This document shows, piece by piece, positions 50,924 through 58,929 of a DNA stretch of 64,000 nucleotides. The notes beneath the pieces are model-generated. The model was not told the origin of the DNA, did no database searches, and saw only the letters and a program-made list of their open reading frames with translations. Position numbers and translations under genes: made by a program. Source of the DNA: Alkaliphilus hydrothermalis (GTDB lineage: Bacteria; Bacillota; Clostridia; Peptostreptococcales; Natronincolaceae); the NCBI RefSeq assembly GCF_016908555.1, contig NZ_JAFBEE010000011.1, positions 25,583 to 89,582 of the forward strand. Reading direction: 5' to 3'. Every line of letters begins with the position of its first letter. The first letter of the stretch is position 1.

Positions 50924-52537
50924 ATGGGAATATTTATCTTTGGACATAGAAATCCCGATACGGATTCTGTGGCATCTGCAATTGCCCTATCCTATCTAAA
51001 AAAACAACTGGGCTACGATACCCTCCCCTGTGTAATCGGCAACATTAACAAGGAGAGTCAATATATATTAGATTATTTTGAAATACCTTCCCCAACCCTT
51101 CTTAAGGATGTAAAGACCCAAGTAAAGGATTTGCACCATGATGTGGTACTGGGGCTTCCCCCCACCACCTCTATTCTTTATGCCTATAAATTGATGGAGA
51201 CCAATAGTCTGGAAACCCTTGCAATCATAGATGTAGACAACAAACTGCTGGGAATCGTCAGTATGAAGGATATCGCCATGGGGTTAATTAAAGGAAAATT
51301 TGATGAACTAAAAACCTCCTATGATAATTTAGTGAGTGATCTTTCAGGTACCATTTTAACAGGACATACCCGAGAAATAGAGGGTCGTCTGACGGTAGTA
51401 GCCTATTACTACAAGACGGTGGCAGGTATTTTAAAGGAGACTGATATCGTCATCGTAGGGGATCGTTATGATATTATTGAACATGCCATCAAATCGAAGG
51501 TGCAGCTCGTTATCATTACAGGTGGCAAGCAAATACCTGAGAAATACATCCAGCAGGCATCAAAAAATCATGTTACCCTAATGTCGGTGCCCCACGATAC
51601 CTACTACACATCTAAGGTGATTAATCAATGCAATTATATCTCCACCATTATGAGGACTAAAAGTATCATTAAGTTTAACATAGACGATCATCTTGATGAT
51701 GTAAAAGAAGCTATGGGGAACTCCCATTTCCGTAACTATCCCATCGTGGATGATTCCAATACTTTTATTGGTTTTATCAATAGAAGGCATATTATGAATT
51801 CCGGTAAAAAGCAGGTGATTTTAGTGGATCATAATGAATATGCCCAAAGTGTAGAGGGTCTTAGAGAAGCAGAGATCTTGGAGATTATAGACCATCATAA
51901 GCTGGGGGATATCGCCACCTCTATGCCTATTCATTTTAGGAATATTCCTGTTGGAAGTACCTGTACCATTATTTATCAAATGTTTAAAGAACATCAATTT
52001 CTGCCTACCCATGAAATAGCAGGGCTTTTGCTATCGGGTATCATCTCTGATACCATGTATTTCAAATCCCCCACCACCACCCATGTAGATCGACAAGCAG
52101 TGGAGGAGTTAAATATGATTTTAAACTTAGACTTAGACTTCTTTGCTATGGAGGTTTTCAAGGCTGGTACATCTCTGGAGGGACAAAGTATCGAAGAAAT
52201 CTTTTATAAAGATTTCAAAGAATTTGCCCTAGATGGCAATCGAGTAGGGATTAGTCAAGTGTTTACTTTGGATATAGAAGATGTGTTTAATAGAAAGGAA
52301 GAATTCATCCATTTCATTGATAAAATATTCCATGGTTTAAGCCATGATATGACTTTGCTGATGGTGACTGATATTTTAAAGGAGGGGTCTTACCTGTTGT
52401 TTAAATGTAAAAATCAGCACCTTGTCACCACAGCCTTTGACATCCCACCTCAACAGGGGGCCTTTGTAAAGGGAATTGTTTCAAGAAAAAAACAGGTTGT
52501 TCCTCAGATTTTGGAGGCAATTAACCTGTTAAAATAA
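50924..52537 (+). CDS. Mn-dependent inorganic pyrophosphatase with CBS and DRTGG domains
   Basis: A 537-residue family II pyrophosphatase split by regulatory domains: the DHH catalytic part starts with FGHRNPDTDS and resumes with DHHKLGD; between them (about residues 60-300) lie a CBS pair around a DRTGG domain. The C-terminal DHHA2 domain includes the SRKKQ motif. Enzymes of this type in clostridia are inhibited by AMP and ADP and activated by diadenosine polyphosphates. I start at ATG 50924, because an ATG six bases up sits on the AGGAGG site. Monocistronic, plus strand. Confidence 0.92.
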   Translation: MGIFIFGHRNPDTDSVASAIALSYLKKQLGYDTLPCVIGNINKESQYILDYFEIPSPTLLKDVKTQVKDLHHDVVLGLPPTTSILYAYKLMETNSLETLAIIDVDNKLLGIVSMKDIAMGLIKGKFDELKTSYDNLVSDLSGTILTGHTREIEGRLTVVAYYYKTVAGILKETDIVIVGDRYDIIEHAIKSKVQLVIITGGKQIPEKYIQQASKNHVTLMSVPHDTYYTSKVINQCNYISTIMRTKSIIKFNIDDHLDDVKEAMGNSHFRNYPIVDDSNTFIGFINRRHIMNSGKKQVILVDHNEYAQSVEGLREAEILEIIDHHKLGDIATSMPIHFRNIPVGSTCTIIYQMFKEHQFLPTHEIAGLLLSGIISDTMYFKSPTTTHVDRQAVEELNMILNLDLDFFAMEVFKAGTSLEGQSIEEIFYKDFKEFALDGNRVGISQVFTLDIEDVFNRKEEFIHFIDKIFHGLSHDMTLLMVTDILKEGSYLLFKCKNQHLVTTAFDIPPQQGAFVKGIVSRKKQVVPQILEAINLLK

Positions 52538-52653
52538 GTGGTTTTACAAATTCTTTAAAAAGTACTTTAGTAAGTACTTTCACAACACAGATAGTCATTA
52601 ATCTCTTCAAATATATATCAACGATATAGAACAATTCAAATAAAAAATACAAT

Positions 52654-52702
52654 AACACAGCCGCCGTAACATATGTATTAGTATGTAGGGAGCTGTGTTT
52701 TT
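52654..52702 (+). terminator. Terminator after the pyrophosphatase gene
   Basis: AACACAGC and GCTGTGTT pair, enclosing a weaker inner stem, with TTTTT at the end. It lies between convergent genes. Confidence 0.7.
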
Positions 52703-52762
52703 ACTATAGTATTGATGTTGTTTTGTTTTTTGTTTTTTGTATTACAAAGATACATCTATCGT

Positions 52763-53392
52763 CTACTCAATATTTTTAATATAATAGATAGCCAACTGGG
52801 TACGATCCCGTAAACCTAGCTTCTCCAACAGTCCCGTCACATAGTTTCTGACAGTTCCTTGGCTCAGGTATAACTGTTCTGCGATCTCCTTGTTGGAGAG
52901 ACCTTCTCCGATGTGCTTTAATATATCTAATTCCCTTTCCGTCAGTTGTTGCTGAAGTTCTTCTTTGTTAGTCTTGTTTTCCTTCAGCATCGTCTTCAAA
53001 GCATCAGCCACTTCTCCTTCAAAGACTGCATTCCCTCTATGGATCATCCTGAGACTTTCAATGATTCCTTCAGAGGATTGGCTTTTTAGTATATATCCCT
53101 CTGCTCCATATTTTAGGGCTTCTTTGATATATTCATCATCCTTAAAGGTGGTTAAAATCATAATCTTGATATTTCTAAACTGCTCTTTGATCATCTTTGT
53201 TGCCAATACTCCATCCATAATGGGCATCCGTATGTCCATTAGAATCAGTTCCACTTCCTCTTGTCTACAATAATCGTATACCTCCTGTCCATTGGATACA
53301 GTTGCCACTACTTTTATGTCCTCCTCCAGTTCCAGAAGTATCTTTAGACTATCTCGTATCAAGGCATCATCATCAGCTATAAGCACCTTCAC
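52763..53392 (-). CDS. Response regulator, NarL/LuxR family
   Basis: A 209-residue regulator: receiver domain (acidic pocket DDD at 7-9, phospho-Asp53, Lys in YILK) and a C-terminal LuxR-type helix-turn-helix (LTERELDILKHIGEGLSNKEIAEQLYLSQG). It starts at GTG behind AAGGGGG and overlaps the kinase gene by 20 bp. It most resembles LnrK/DesR-type regulators of exporter operons. Its likely target is the palindrome at the promoter of this operon. Confidence 0.92.
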   Translation of the reverse strand: MKVLIADDDALIRDSLKILLELEEDIKVVATVSNGQEVYDYCRQEEVELILMDIRMPIMDGVLATKMIKEQFRNIKIMILTTFKDDEYIKEALKYGAEGYILKSQSSEGIIESLRMIHRGNAVFEGEVADALKTMLKENKTNKEELQQQLTERELDILKHIGEGLSNKEIAEQLYLSQGTVRNYVTGLLEKLGLRDRTQLAIYYIKNIE

Positions 53393-54473
53393 TGAGTTTC
53401 CCCCTTTCTTCCCTTTCCTTTGGGATTACACACACAATCAAAAACCCATCATTACTACTAATAGAAATACTCCCACCAATATTCTTTATCCGATCCCGCA
53501 TACCGTTTAATCCCAGATTTTCTGAAATTTGCTGACAGCCTATCCCATTATCCTTAATAAAAAGTCTACTAAAGTTATCATTGGTCTGCAGCTTGATAAT
53601 CACCTCTGTTGCGCTAGAATGCTTTGTGATATTGGTGAGAGCTTCCTTTAGATTTGCTGTTAGAATCTCCAGATGATAGGGAGATACCCTGCTGAAATCT
53701 CCAGAAGTATCCAATTCCACTGAACAATAACAAAACTCCTTGACAATTCTATGTATATATTCTATTCCTAAATTTTCCTTTGGTTTAATATTATAAACCG
53801 TCTCCCTTAATAGAACCAGCGTATCCGCTAGCCCATCTATAGATTTTTTTAACAGTTCTTTAGATTTATTCATATCCTTTTCCTGTAGCTTCTCCACCAC
53901 TTGGAGCTGCATCAATAGTCCTGCTATACTATGACCGATATTATCGTGTATATCCCTAGCGATCCTATTCCGCTCTTTAATTTCCGTCAAGTGCACCATT
54001 TCCTTTGAAGATGCCAATAGTCTAGCCTTCATCCCTTCTAACTCATAACGGATTCTTCTTTCTTGGTCGAAAGCCCTTTGTAAATCGCTTTCCTTTGATT
54101 CTAGCCCCTGACTGATATAGGCAAAGAGACCGCAGATAAAAAACAAAAATATAAACAGGAAATCATGTTGAAAAGGTACTCCCCAGATCCCTACTAATAA
54201 CACTGCTATTGTTAGCCTGTAATATTTCTTGTAGACCAAATCATAGTTTAACATCACCAGCAAAAGAAAAAAATAGGGATTTTTAAAACCCGCCATTGAT
54301 ATAATGACAAATTCAATCCCCATAGTCAGTCCCGTGTCTATATATTTCCCCCTAAAAATACTGGAGGCACAAATCAATAATATAAAGATTACATCTATCG
54401 TACTAACGGAGGCATTCATGATTAATTGAGTTCCTACGAATATGATGAAACTGCCCTTAAATAATACCTTCAT
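53373..54473 (-). CDS. Sensor histidine kinase, HisKA_3 family
   Basis: A 366-residue kinase. Five or so N-terminal membrane helices (about 5-120) with almost no external loop suggest it senses within the membrane. The phosphoacceptor His176 is in the HisKA_3 motif RNRIARDIHDNIGHS, and the ATP-binding domain has TNITKHS (N box), DNGIG, and GLNGMRDRI. This is the DesK/LnrJ type. It forms a two-component pair with the overlapping response regulator and lies downstream of the exporter genes. Confidence 0.92.
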   Translation of the reverse strand: MKVLFKGSFIIFVGTQLIMNASVSTIDVIFILLICASSIFRGKYIDTGLTMGIEFVIISMAGFKNPYFFLLLVMLNYDLVYKKYYRLTIAVLLVGIWGVPFQHDFLFIFLFFICGLFAYISQGLESKESDLQRAFDQERRIRYELEGMKARLLASSKEMVHLTEIKERNRIARDIHDNIGHSIAGLLMQLQVVEKLQEKDMNKSKELLKKSIDGLADTLVLLRETVYNIKPKENLGIEYIHRIVKEFCYCSVELDTSGDFSRVSPYHLEILTANLKEALTNITKHSSATEVIIKLQTNDNFSRLFIKDNGIGCQQISENLGLNGMRDRIKNIGGSISISSNDGFLIVCVIPKEREERGKLSEGAYS

Positions 54474-54601
54474 AAAAACCTCCCATTAATATATAGTCTT
54501 TTATCTGTTTTCCTCTTGATCTGTCGTAATCCCTTAACCTCTTTTACTGGTTCCTCTGATTATTAATTTTGACATTTCTCTCTTTTTTCCTGCTTATCTT
54601 T

Positions 54602-55708
54602 TTATAAGCTTACATCTGCCCTTCTCCAAGTCCCCAAAAGGAAAAAAATTAGTGAAAACAATAACAGAATTGATATATCCATCATAGCCATCCCTAGACT
54701 CTGGCCACTTAAGATCTTTTCAGCCCCCTGTAGTACCCATGTTATGGGAACAAATTTCCCGATTGTCTGTAGGATTTCCGGCATAATCTCCCTTGGCCAA
54801 AAGCCTCCCCCTAACATGACCATTGGTGAGATTAAAAAAGAAGCCATAGCATTGACTTGACGAGTGTCTTTAGCCAAGCCAGTCAAGGCAGTACCAAAGG
54901 ACACACTCACCAATGAAAAAATAAATAATAAAATATACAGATTGATAAAGGATGGTCCTAGGTACATCTTAAATACAAACTTCATAATGAGAAATACTAA
55001 AATCACCTGAAGCTGAGATAACGCTAGAAATGTCATTTGATTCTCCAACATATATTTTTTCAGACTCAGTGGACTAGCCAACACTCGATAGAATGTCTTA
55101 TTTTCTCGATCCTCCAACACCATATTAGCTGAGAAGGTTGAGAAAAACATCATACTCATTACTAAAAACCCTAGACTTGCTAAAGTTACTTCTCCTGTTT
55201 TGTCTTCTCCAGTCTGTTGTGATACCATCTTCATACTTCCATTTTTGTATAGCATTAAGCCCTGATAAAATAAATCTTCATTTCCTTGAGTTCCCTCTGC
55301 TAGATATTTTGCACCCCCAAGGAAGTTTTCTATATAAATGATGGTTGGTAGCGCTATGTTTCCTTCTTTTATTCTATAGCTGGTGAGTTGAGGGTTCTTT
55401 AAGTCAATTAAATCCTCAGTAAAGCCTTTTGGAATAACGATTCCATAGTCTACCTTCATATTAATTAGACCTTCTTGAAGTTCCTCCTCCGTCATGGGGA
55501 CTAATTCAGTTCTTTTATCTAAATTTTTCTGTAACATCTCCGTCAGCAGTGTGGCATCCTCATCCACAATCCCAACCTTTAGGATATATCCTCCGCCAGA
55601 ATTCATCATGATAATCATGATAATGAAGAATACTGGTACCACGATCATAGTAACAAGATTGCTTTTTTCCTTCAAAATCCTTTTAACATTATTTCTGAAT
55701 AAAATCAT
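54602..55708 (-). CDS. ABC-2 transporter permease, LnrN-like
   Basis: A 368-residue permease: N-terminal helix, a large external loop (about residues 40-180), then five or six helices, with the signature LGGGFWPREIMPEILQ near residue 300. I start at ATG 55706-55708, whose ATGA overlaps the stop of the upstream permease and which has GGAGG. It is the second of two permeases served by the ATPase at 56856-57788. Confidence 0.9.
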   Translation of the reverse strand: MILFRNNVKRILKEKSNLVTMIVVPVFFIIMIIMMNSGGGYILKVGIVDEDATLLTEMLQKNLDKRTELVPMTEEELQEGLINMKVDYGIVIPKGFTEDLIDLKNPQLTSYRIKEGNIALPTIIYIENFLGGAKYLAEGTQGNEDLFYQGLMLYKNGSMKMVSQQTGEDKTGEVTLASLGFLVMSMMFFSTFSANMVLEDRENKTFYRVLASPLSLKKYMLENQMTFLALSQLQVILVFLIMKFVFKMYLGPSFINLYILLFIFSLVSVSFGTALTGLAKDTRQVNAMASFLISPMVMLGGGFWPREIMPEILQTIGKFVPITWVLQGAEKILSGQSLGMAMMDISILLLFSLIFFLLGTWRRADVSL

Positions 55709-56844
55709 GCCGCCTGCCTCCTCCCTACCGAAATGGCTGTAATCATGGTTAATAATGATAATCCCCATAGGAATAAAACAAAATACATAGTGTTACTGGT
55801 TGCCCCCTCATAGATATAGCTAAAGAAAGCCCTTTGCCCGATATAGTTTGGAGAAAGATATCTTGCTTTTCCTATCACCTTGCCCAAATTAGGTAATGGG
55901 GCATAACCACCTGCAAGAAAGGTGAAAACAGGTACCACTAAGTTAATGATATTGGTGGCAAACTTTCTTGTGGGGGACAGCATACACAGCATGATTCCAA
56001 AACCTGTTGTAAAAAAAGATAGGGTTAGGCATATTCCAAAAATGGCCATTAAATTGTCTCCCCAATTGACCCCATAGACATACTTAGTGAAAAATACTAT
56101 GATTAATGCCTGGCAGAATAAAGTGAGCACTGTTCCTAAAGTTTTACCAATATACATTTCATATCCACTTATGGGAGTAGACTTTATTCTAGCCCCCACA
56201 GTACCGAAAAAATCTTCTGCAATCCCAAATAGTCCATAGTTAGCACCATACATCAAAATCATTACTAACATCGTAATCCCATAATAATCCATAGAACTGG
56301 GGATGTTGCCCTCTGTAGAAATGGTATTTTCCTTAAGACTATTTTGGCTATCATAGGCTAATCCTTTAATCCCCACCATTGCTCCAGCCTGTACTACGTT
56401 ACCTCTGTTAACGTAACTTTCAACTATATTTTCAATAATGGTAATTCTAAATCCCCTTTGAATCCCACTGACCACTTCAATATTTGCATCCTTACCCTGT
56501 TGTAGGTTAGTGGTATAACCTTCGGGAATATGCAAGAGGGCTGTTATATCCCCTTCTTCTATTAATTCTATCCCTTCATCATAGGAGTTCACTGTCTGTA
56601 CCTCCAATAACTCCTGTATTTCTTCTAAATGTAGGAACTCTTCAAAGCTTACAGAAGCCCATTTCCCATCACTGTTTAGGAAGGCAACTGAAGAAGTCCC
56701 TATCGTAGCTGGAGTGAATTGAGAATTTAAGGCAGTTCCTAATATCAAGATCATTAAAACTGGTAATGCCATCATCTGCATTAGGGTCCTTCTATCTCTA
56801 AGGTTTCTTACAATTGTAAAATACACTATATTTAATATCGTCAT
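55705..56844 (-). CDS. ABC-2 transporter permease, LnrM-like
   Basis: A 379-residue membrane protein of the same ABC-2 plan: first helix, extracytoplasmic domain (about 40-180), then helices with LAGGYAPLPNLGKVIGKARYLSP in the C-terminal part. It starts 12 bp after the ATPase and overlaps the next permease by 4 bp. Two unlike permeases with a single ATPase match the LnrLMN linearmycin exporter of B. subtilis. Confidence 0.9.
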   Translation of the reverse strand: MTILNIVYFTIVRNLRDRRTLMQMMALPVLMILILGTALNSQFTPATIGTSSVAFLNSDGKWASVSFEEFLHLEEIQELLEVQTVNSYDEGIELIEEGDITALLHIPEGYTTNLQQGKDANIEVVSGIQRGFRITIIENIVESYVNRGNVVQAGAMVGIKGLAYDSQNSLKENTISTEGNIPSSMDYYGITMLVMILMYGANYGLFGIAEDFFGTVGARIKSTPISGYEMYIGKTLGTVLTLFCQALIIVFFTKYVYGVNWGDNLMAIFGICLTLSFFTTGFGIMLCMLSPTRKFATNIINLVVPVFTFLAGGYAPLPNLGKVIGKARYLSPNYIGQRAFFSYIYEGATSNTMYFVLFLWGLSLLTMITAISVGRRQAA

Positions 56845-56855
56845 AATATCACCGC

Positions 56856-57788
56856 CTAATCTCGTAATGTTCTGCCTGTTAAAGTAAGGAATACCCCCTC
56901 TAGTGTTGGCTTTTCAAAATCCATCCCTTGTATTTCAATATTCATTTGATTAATGATTTCAATAATTCCGCTTAGGTTGTTGGCATTTTTATTTGAGATC
57001 ACCGTTAAGGTATTTCCTTCTAAAACACATTCCTTAACTCCCTTTACCCTTTTAATGCCCTCTTCTAGACTATAATTAACCGATGTCAATTGAATCTTAA
57101 TTCTATCTTCTAAGGATATTAGATTCTTCAACTCATCTTTTGTCCCTTGGGCGATCACCTTCCCGTGGTCTATAATGGTTATATTGTTGCAAATCTCCTC
57201 TACCTCCTCCATGTAGTGGGAAGTATATATAATAGTGGAACCCATCTCATTTAGTTTTTTAATTGACTCCAATATTTGATTTCTTGATTGAGGATCGATC
57301 CCCACCGTTGGCTCATCCATAATAATCAACTTTGGGCGATGAAGAATAGCACACGCGATATTCAGTCTTCTCTTCATTCCCCCAGAAAAACGCTTCGGCA
57401 ATACCTTTCTTTTTTCCCATAGTCCCGTAAATTTTAATGCCTCTTCAATTCTTTCCTTCAATAATCCTCCCTTTAGACCATAGAGTTTTCCAAAGAACTG
57501 TAAGTTCTCATAGGCAGTTAACTCATTATAAATTGCTAGATCCTGAGGAACGATGCCAATGTTCTGTTTAATCATCCTTTCAGAAGTTCTAAAATTCTCT
57601 CCAAATATTCTTATCTCACCTTCATTTAATTCAGTCAGCCCCAACATTGTATTAATAAGGGTGGTCTTCCCTGCTCCGTTGGGCCCTAATAGTCCGAATA
57701 TATCTCCTTCTGGAATAGTTAAACTCACATTGTCTACAGCCAAATTGTTGTTATAACGTTTGATTAAATTTCTAATTTCTACAATCAC
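56856..57788 (-). CDS. ABC transporter ATP-binding protein, LnrL-like
   Basis: A 310-residue ATPase with Walker A GPNGAGKT at 35-42, signature FSGGMKRRL, Walker B LIIMDEPTVGID, H-loop TSHYMEE, and a C-terminal extension of about 90 residues. It starts at GTG (57786-57788). It begins the five-gene unit ATPase-permease-permease-kinase-regulator. By layout it is a drug, lipopeptide or polyene type exporter; the substrate is unknown. Confidence 0.92.
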   Translation of the reverse strand: MIVEIRNLIKRYNNNLAVDNVSLTIPEGDIFGLLGPNGAGKTTLINTMLGLTELNEGEIRIFGENFRTSERMIKQNIGIVPQDLAIYNELTAYENLQFFGKLYGLKGGLLKERIEEALKFTGLWEKRKVLPKRFSGGMKRRLNIACAILHRPKLIIMDEPTVGIDPQSRNQILESIKKLNEMGSTIIYTSHYMEEVEEICNNITIIDHGKVIAQGTKDELKNLISLEDRIKIQLTSVNYSLEEGIKRVKGVKECVLEGNTLTVISNKNANNLSGIIEIINQMNIEIQGMDFEKPTLEGVFLTLTGRTLRD

Positions 57789-57999
57789 TTTAATACCCCC
57801 TATATCCTTCTAGATTTACATATTAAATCTGATTTCCTTCTTAGATTTTTGCTTCTTGATCTTCAGCCTTCGGATCTGTCTCTTTTGCTATCTTCAATAC
57901 CTGTTATACTCTTTTTAGTCCTGGTGCTATCCATTTAGCTGTTCTACCTACTTCCTCTTACACTACTATCATATAAAATAATCTCTCTTTTCCATAGTG
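57789..57999. other. 5' region of the lnr-like operon
   Basis: On the minus strand this is the leader between the predicted promoter and the ATPase start, about 200 nt. I see no strong hairpin or small reading frame. Confidence 0.4.
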
Positions 58000-58032
58000 A
58001 TTATAATAATCATCCCATATGACATTTGTCAT
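58000..58032 (-). promoter_or_regulatory. Promoter of the lnr-like operon with overlapping palindrome
   Basis: The -10 TATAAT (58005-58000) is perfect but the -35 position (58028-58023, CAAATG) is poor. That -35 lies inside the perfect 14-bp palindrome ATGACATTTGTCAT (58019-58032). This is what an activator-dependent promoter would look like, the operator being a candidate for the adjacent NarL-type response regulator. Confidence 0.55.
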
Positions 58033-58261
58033 GTCTTAAGCTTTTCCCTATCTATCGGTTAATCTTTTTTATTAACATTTTCTTATGGAATACATAAAAT
58101 ATTTAAGAAAATACTTACAACTTATGTAATCTAAGTCTGTGCAATGCATAGTTTTTTATTACAACTTCATCTTTCTATATCTTATTGTTATGTTGTATAC
58201 CCCCTATTTTTATTTTATCTGGTTCTAATCAAACATCTATCAATTTAAGGAGGTGTTTTAC
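58033..58261 (+). other. 5' region of the superoxide dismutase gene
   Basis: AT-rich, no coding frame. An AAGGAGGTG site precedes the sodC ATG. No convincing promoter hexamers were found. Confidence 0.35.
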
Positions 58262-58768
58262 ATGAGAAGCCAACAGTCGATGGATTATTACACCTATTAT
58301 AATCCCACCGATAGACAAACGGCTGTAGCAAGAATCAAAGGAGGTCCCCTTGCCCCTGAAACAACAGGTGTTGTCTATTTTATCAATGTTCCTGGTGGTA
58401 CAGAAGTCTGTGTATATATTGAAGGTTTACCTCCATATCAACCTGCTGTAGGTGATCAAGGCCCTATTGGCCCCCACGGCTTCCATATCCACGAAAACGG
58501 CACCTGTGAAATCGGCGACCCCACTAACCCCTTTCAAGCAGCAGGCGGACATTGGAATCCTCAAAACCAACCCCATGGTAATCATGCTGGAGATTTTCCT
58601 GTTTTATTCTCCAACAACGGCATCGCTAGAATGTCCTTCTTTACGAATCGCTTCAAGGTTTGGGAGGCAGTTGGAAAATCGATCATCATCCATCAAAGCC
58701 CCGATGACTACCGCAGTCAGCCAGCGGGAAATGCAGGTAAGCGGCTGGCCTGTGGAATGATTTTGTAA
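58262..58768 (+). CDS. sodC: Copper/zinc superoxide dismutase family protein
   Basis: A 168-residue Cu/Zn SOD with the complete ligand set: His75 and His77 (HGFHIH), bridging His97 (GGHWNP), His105, His108 and Asp111 (zinc), His144 (copper), the structural cysteines Cys82 and Cys164, and Arg161 of the active site channel (GKRLACGMI). No signal peptide or membrane helix is visible from the ATG at 58262, unlike most bacterial SodC. It stands alone on the plus strand between minus-strand operons and ends in a strong terminator. Confidence 0.92.
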   Translation: MRSQQSMDYYTYYNPTDRQTAVARIKGGPLAPETTGVVYFINVPGGTEVCVYIEGLPPYQPAVGDQGPIGPHGFHIHENGTCEIGDPTNPFQAAGGHWNPQNQPHGNHAGDFPVLFSNNGIARMSFFTNRFKVWEAVGKSIIIHQSPDDYRSQPAGNAGKRLACGMIL

Positions 58769-58788
58769 GAGCATTAATAATATAAACT

Positions 58789-58828
58789 AAAGGCCTTTGT
58801 AAGATATCAGTACTTACAAAGACCTTTT
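58789..58828 (+). terminator. Terminator after sodC
   Basis: AAAGG-C-CTTTGTAAG pairs with CTTACAAAG-A-CCTTTT around a 9-nt loop, ending in a T run, 21 bp after the sodC stop. Confidence 0.85.
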
Positions 58829-58929
58829 TATATTTTATAGATGTATATTCCTATTACACGTTCTAAAAATTCTAAAAAATTATACAAGGTAATTCAACAT
58901 ATAAAATAATTGACCATCATCTAAGATCA

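Noticed and set aside
57789..57960. A 23-codon open frame in the lnr-like leader
   Set aside because: No Shine-Dalgarno of good quality and no similarity; too short to support.
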